In this document: piece after piece, positions 60,541 to 64,000 of the stretch
How positions within the stretch are numbered: the stretch's first letter is position 1
How the letters are laid out: every line of letters starts with the position of its first letter
DNA from: an uncultured Celeribacter sp.
GTDB taxonomy: Bacteria; Pseudomonadota; Alphaproteobacteria; Rhodobacterales; Rhodobacteraceae
DNA: 64,000 nucleotides
Assembly (NCBI RefSeq): GCF_963675965.1
Contig: NZ_OY780935.1
Coordinates: 3,088,501 to 3,152,500, forward strand
Reading direction: 5' to 3'
The notes under the pieces: model-generated
Told to the model about the DNA's origin: nothing
The model's database searches: none
The model's input: the letters and a program-made list of their open reading frames with translations, nothing else
Program-made: the position numbers and the translations under genes

Positions 60541-61227
60541 ATGCGCGCACCGATTTCCGTGATCATCCCGACGCTGAACGCCACGCCTGAGCTGCGCGAC
60601 ACCATGCTGTCTTTGATGGAAGGTCTCGACGCGGGGCTTGTGCGGGAATTGATCCTGACCGATGGCGGTTCGGACGATGGGATCGAAAAGATGGCGGATT
60701 TCGTCGGCGCCGAATTGATCACCGGGGCGCCGGGCCGTGGAGGGCAGTTGCAACGTGGTGTGGCGGCGTCGCATGGGGACTGGTTGCTGATCCTGCATGC
60801 CGACACATGGCTGCCAGAAGGCTGGGCTGAAATCGTGGTGCAGCATCTGGCCAAAAATTATGATCAGGCGTTGGTGTTTTCGCTGTCATTTCGCGATGCG
60901 CCGGGTCTGCTGGCGCGGATGACGGCGAAATGGGCCAATCTACGCACCCGGCTGTTCGATTTGCCATATGGTGATCAGGGCCTGCTGATCTCACGCGAGC
61001 TCTATGAGGCGGTCGGCGGATATTCCGACAGCCCGCTGATGGAAGATGTGGAACTGGCCCGGCGTCTGAAAGGGCACATCCGGCTCAGTCCTTACTGCGT
61101 CCAAACAAGCCCAGAAAATTACCAAAAGCACGGCTGGTTGCGGCAAGGAATCCGGAACCTGATCCGTCTTCTGCGCTTCCGTCTCGGCGCTTCGCCGGTG
61201 CAGCTTTCCCGATCGTACCGTCGATAA
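60541..61227 (+). CDS. Family 2 glycosyltransferase (TIGR04283 type)
   Basis: A 228-residue GT-A glycosyltransferase. The nucleotide-sugar region is ISVIIPTLNATPELRDTM, the first acidic motif is LTDGGSDDG, and the metal motif LLILHADTWLPEGW is close to DxD. FSLSFRDAPGLLARM and DQGLLISRELYEAVGGYSDSPLMEDVELARRLK are also family motifs, the latter with the base-like ED. The C-terminus HGWLRQGIRNLIRLLRFRLGASP is family-like, so it is genuine although it overlaps the 3' end of the exporter gene on the other strand by 143 bases. The product sugar linkage is unknown. Confidence 0.92.
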   Translation: MRAPISVIIPTLNATPELRDTMLSLMEGLDAGLVRELILTDGGSDDGIEKMADFVGAELITGAPGRGGQLQRGVAASHGDWLLILHADTWLPEGWAEIVVQHLAKNYDQALVFSLSFRDAPGLLARMTAKWANLRTRLFDLPYGDQGLLISRELYEAVGGYSDSPLMEDVELARRLKGHIRLSPYCVQTSPENYQKHGWLRQGIRNLIRLLRFRLGASPVQLSRSYRR

Positions 61228-62998
61228 CGGTGCGCCCGTCGGAATACTGCAGGCGATACAGATCGGCATAAAGCCCGCCGCGCGCCAGCAATTCGTTATG
61301 GGTGCCTTCGTCCACAACCATGCCCTTGTCCATCACGACGATCTTGTCGGCGTTTCGGATGGTGGACAGCCGGTGGGCGATGACCAATGTGGTCCGGCCC
61401 TTCGACAGATGCTCCAGCGCATTCTGAACGACCTTTTCTGAATGCGCGTCCAATGCCGAGGTCGCCTCGTCGAGCAGCAGAATGGGGCGATTTCGCAGGA
61501 TGGCCCGGGCAATGGCGACGCGCTGGCGCTGGCCGCCGGACAGGCCCGAGCCGCGCGGGCCCACCTGCGTGTCAAGACCGTGGTCGAGTTTGCCGAGGAA
61601 GTCGTCGACATGCGCGGCTTTCAAAGCGTCTTTCAGCTTGTCCTCGCTTGTCTCGCTGCCCATCAGTACGTTGTCGCGCAGGCTTTCGTCAAATAGCAGG
61701 GCATCTTGGGACACAACCGAGAACAGACCGCGCAGGTCGGACAGGGCCATTTCGGTGGTTTTCAGCCCGCCGAAGGTGACCGCGCCCTTTTGGGGGTCGG
61801 CCAGACGGGTCATCAGGTTGAACACCGTGGATTTCCCGGCCCCGGACGCCCCGACCAGCGCCGTGGTTTTTCCGGCTTCGGCGGTGAAACTCGTGCCACG
61901 CAGTACGGGCGCTTCGGCATAGGCAAAGCTGACATCCGAGAATTTGATATTGGCCTGCCCCGCCGGCATCGGCAGTGTCTTGGGGTGGGGAGGGGAGACG
62001 ATCAGCGGCTTTTGCTGGAAGATTTCGTAAAGGCGCTCCAGCGAGGCGCGCGCCGCTTGCCAGGCCCCGGAAATGCCCCCAAGGCGACGCAGCGGTTCAA
62101 AAACCAGCGCCATGGCGGTGAAGAAGGACATGAATTCACCGACGGTCTTTGTGCCTTCGATGATTTGTTGTCCGCCATAGAGCAGCACGCCGAAGAAGCC
62201 GAGGCCAGCGACGATGTCCATCAGTGCAGGAATGCCGGCCTGACCGGCCGAGGAATGGACCTGCGCGCGGACGAAGCTGCTCATTTCGTCGTGGAACCGC
62301 TGTGACTCGCGGTCTTCGGTGCCTGACAGTTTGATCGTTGTCGCACCGTGAAAGATTTCGTCCAGCCGGGTCGACACTGTGGCCGAGGCCTGACGCGCCT
62401 TGCGCGATGTGCGGCGTACGACGCGTTGCAGGATGGTGATCGGCACGGTCAAAAGCGGTGCGCCCGCCACGGCGATCAGCGTCCAGCGCCAGTCGATGAC
62501 CACGGCCACCACCAAGAGCGATATCAGGGACACTAGATCGCGCCCGAATGCGGCCAGCACTGTGTTCCACACGTTGGCCGCCGCCCCGCTGTCGCCGCGG
62601 GTGCGTTCGATCAGCGTGCCGGGGGGATGATCTTGAAAAAACTTACCATCCAGCGTCAGAATGTGGCGCACCATGTCGGACTGGATATGCGCCGAGACCC
62701 GTTGCCCGACGAGCGACATAATCACACGGTGCACGAAGGAGGCAATCGCGCGGGCAGAGAAGACACCGAAAACCGCCGCTGCCACCCACAAAATCGCATC
62801 GCCGTTCTGGGCCACCAGAACCCGGTCGAACATTGGTTTGATGAGATAGGACAGTACGCCCAGCATACCGCCTTCGACCGACATCAGGACGAGAGCGGTG
62901 GCGATCAGCCAGATGTGCCGATGCAAATATCCCTTCCAGAGCCAAGCGATCAGCTTGCGCGAACTCGGATCTTCATAGGGTGTGTTGATCTCACTCAT
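61085..62998 (-). CDS. MsbA-like ABC exporter
   Basis: A 637-residue half-transporter: six membrane helices in the N-terminal 320 residues, then a nucleotide-binding domain. NBD motifs are Walker A VGASGAGKST, Q-loop FSVVSQDALLFDESLRDNVLMG, signature GSGLSGGQRQRVAIARAIL, Walker B PILLLDEATSALDAHSE and the H-loop histidine in VIAHRLSTIRNADK. Members flip lipid A core or other lipids, and the sequence fits the lipid/multidrug exporter class. A C-terminal extension of about 50 residues past the NBD (KAAPAKRRDGSAEDG...FGRSKD) is basic and glycine-rich. It overlaps the glycosyltransferase gene antisense. The phosphatase gene lies upstream by 26 bases. Confidence 0.95.
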   Translation of the reverse strand: MSEINTPYEDPSSRKLIAWLWKGYLHRHIWLIATALVLMSVEGGMLGVLSYLIKPMFDRVLVAQNGDAILWVAAAVFGVFSARAIASFVHRVIMSLVGQRVSAHIQSDMVRHILTLDGKFFQDHPPGTLIERTRGDSGAAANVWNTVLAAFGRDLVSLISLLVVAVVIDWRWTLIAVAGAPLLTVPITILQRVVRRTSRKARQASATVSTRLDEIFHGATTIKLSGTEDRESQRFHDEMSSFVRAQVHSSAGQAGIPALMDIVAGLGFFGVLLYGGQQIIEGTKTVGEFMSFFTAMALVFEPLRRLGGISGAWQAARASLERLYEIFQQKPLIVSPPHPKTLPMPAGQANIKFSDVSFAYAEAPVLRGTSFTAEAGKTTALVGASGAGKSTVFNLMTRLADPQKGAVTFGGLKTTEMALSDLRGLFSVVSQDALLFDESLRDNVLMGSETSEDKLKDALKAAHVDDFLGKLDHGLDTQVGPRGSGLSGGQRQRVAIARAILRNRPILLLDEATSALDAHSEKVVQNALEHLSKGRTTLVIAHRLSTIRNADKIVVMDKGMVVDEGTHNELLARGGLYADLYRLQYSDGRTVIDGTIGKAAPAKRRDGSAEDGSGSGFLAATSRAFGNFLGLFGRSKD

Positions 62999-63024
62999 AC
63001 AACCGTCTTTCTTGTTCGGACCAA

Positions 63025-63714
63025 TCAGGGAAATTGGCGAAACTTTTTGAATTGCCGTGCGCGGTCAATGTCATAATGCGTTTCAAACCAGTCTCTGATC
63101 GGTATAGGGCCGAGCGCCTTAAGGTCTTTTTCATATAGGTGCAGGATGAAATCCAACCCCCCTGCCGATCCGCTTTTCAAATGCATGAACCGCAATGACA
63201 ACATCTTTTGCGCCTCCTCAATCGAGGCGCCTTCACAATGCAACAAATACAACGCGGCGGCCATACCCGTGCGATCTGCCCCTGATTTGCAATGGATCAG
63301 GAAGGGCTTTTCCAGAGAGGCCAGAAGGTCGAGGAATTCGACATATTTATACGCTGGGCTGGGTCGGCGTGCTGTCAGAACCTTGGTGGAAATCAGTCTG
63401 ATCCCGTAGCGGTCGCAGGCCTGCTGTTCCAGAAGGTTGAACGAGGTCTCCTTTTCGCCGCGCAGCGACAGGATCGTGGTGATGCCCATCTGTGCATAGC
63501 GTTTCACCCGTGCGGGCGAGGGTTGGTTGGAGCGCCAGACGCCGGGGGCGATTTCATAGAGGTTGGTCCAGATGTCGCGCAGAAAGGCATGGTCGAAGAG
63601 GTGAAAATGCCAAAGCGCCATGCGCCGGTTTCCGGGTGTCGAGATGTCATTGCCGAATTTGTCGGCGATGCCCTGCTCAAGGCGTTTGAACAGGTTGCTT
63701 AAGGGTTTGAACAT
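63025..63714 (-). CDS. Protein-tyrosine/dual-specificity phosphatase family protein
   Basis: A 229-residue cysteine phosphatase. The signature CxxxxxR is in PFLIHCKSGADRTGMAAALYLL (HC-KSGAD-R). An N-terminal segment resembles the DSP/tyrosine phosphatases of bacteria: WTNLYEIAPGVWRSNQPSPARVKRYAQMGITTILSLRGE, with the general acid probably in the preceding loop. The substrate could be protein phosphotyrosine, a phosphoinositide or a phosphorylated sugar lipid. It lies just upstream of the MsbA-like gene on the same strand, which may link it to envelope assembly, by position only. The start is ATG at 63714. Confidence 0.9.
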   Translation of the reverse strand: MFKPLSNLFKRLEQGIADKFGNDISTPGNRRMALWHFHLFDHAFLRDIWTNLYEIAPGVWRSNQPSPARVKRYAQMGITTILSLRGEKETSFNLLEQQACDRYGIRLISTKVLTARRPSPAYKYVEFLDLLASLEKPFLIHCKSGADRTGMAAALYLLHCEGASIEEAQKMLSLRFMHLKSGSAGGLDFILHLYEKDLKALGPIPIRDWFETHYDIDRARQFKKFRQFP

Positions 63715-63918
63715 TCGTGGCCATCTCGTCCCATCTGTCGCGCCTCTTTACAGATCTTTGTGCGATCCGGCAAGCGAGGCGACAGCCCCATGTCAAAGCG
63801 GCGGTGTCGGCGGGGACGGCCCCCGTGCGGATTTGCGTGCTGGCTGTGACCGTGCAGCCAATTGACGAAGCCGGTTTCGGACGCTACCGATTTGGCCTTC
63901 TAGTTCAGAGGATATTTC

Positions 63919-64000
63919 ATGACACTTGCCAACGGACGCCATTACCTTGCCATTCCCGGCCCTTCCGTCATCCCTGATGAGGTTCTGCAGGCGATGCATC
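63919..64000 (+). CDS. Class V aminotransferase, 5' end only
   Basis: Only the first 27 codons are inside the window: MTLANGRHYLAIPGPSVIPD and onwards (EVLQAM). The pattern PGPSxIPxxVLxAM is the usual start of class V PLP aminotransferases of the serine/alanine-glyoxylate type (compare TPGP in PhnW). An AGGATA lies ten bases before the ATG. The right edge cuts it, so the catalytic lysine cannot be checked. A spacer of about 204 bases separates it from the divergent phosphatase gene. Reaction and partner are unassigned. Confidence 0.7.
   Translation, partial: MTLANGRHYLAIPGPSVIPDEVLQAMH

Noticed and set aside
63793..63999. 68-residue minus-strand ORF at the right edge
   Set aside because: Overlaps the start of the class V aminotransferase on the plus strand and has no recognisable protein pattern.

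Overview
This looks like a chromosomal window from a GC-rich alphaproteobacterium, most likely a marine Rhodobacterales (Roseobacter-group) strain. The grounds are the gene order tldD / ctaC-ctaB-orf-ctaG-ctaE-surf1-thrC-M16 protease, perfect or near-perfect FNR boxes of the type used by FnrL, a PopZ-type gene beside pcm and tolC, and an ALDH16-type dehydrogenase. I cannot name the species. No rRNA, CRISPR array, complete prophage or insertion sequence is visible.

Layout. 1-5.7 kb: topA (cut by the left edge), a decayed exported-protein gene, dprA and tldD, which diverges from the respiratory operon. 5.7-15 kb: aa3 oxidase subunit II and assembly genes (ctaC, ctaB, a small membrane protein, ctaG, ctaE, surf1), then thrC, an M16 peptidase, a RimJ-like acetyltransferase and a GlcD-like flavoprotein. 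15-24.5 kb: apt, a LysE-type exporter, mtnP, a SulP transporter, nitronate monooxygenase, a flavin-binding reductase, a GNAT enzyme, an EcsC protein and ptsP. 24.7-26.1 kb: an accessory PD-(D/E)XK nuclease-like gene between ptsP and lysC. 26.2-32.6 kb: lysC, an SDR, a DUF1178 protein, a NUDIX hydrolase, waaA and a di-haem cytochrome c peroxidase with an upstream FNR box.

32.7-37.4 kb is a phosphonate locus: phnX and phnW degrade 2-aminoethylphosphonate, a divergent LysR regulator sits behind a perfect palindrome, and a sulfatase-fold enzyme resembling phosphonate monoester hydrolases follows. 37.7-48.4 kb is a long catabolic operon: periplasmic binding protein, GatD-like dehydrogenase, FGGY kinase, SorC regulator, RbsA-like ATPase, RbsC-like permease, a long human-type deoxyribose-phosphate aldolase and a two-domain ALDH16. 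The genes suggest uptake, oxidation or phosphorylation, aldol cleavage, and oxidation of the released aldehyde. The substrate is not known, and this operon is the best candidate for an undescribed pathway.

48.6-52 kb is an accessory pocket at tRNA-Cys: a tyrosine-recombinase remnant, a class-C beta-lactamase-fold hydrolase and an orphan protein with two membrane segments. 52-58.6 kb: pcm, tolC, a PopZ-like polar scaffold gene, cobQ, a cupin with a striking palindrome at its start, a small conserved protein and efp. 58.7-64 kb: a BKACE enzyme, ygfZ, a family 2 glycosyltransferase overlapping tail-to-tail with an MsbA-like exporter, a dual-specificity-type phosphatase, and the first codons of a class V aminotransferase at the right edge.
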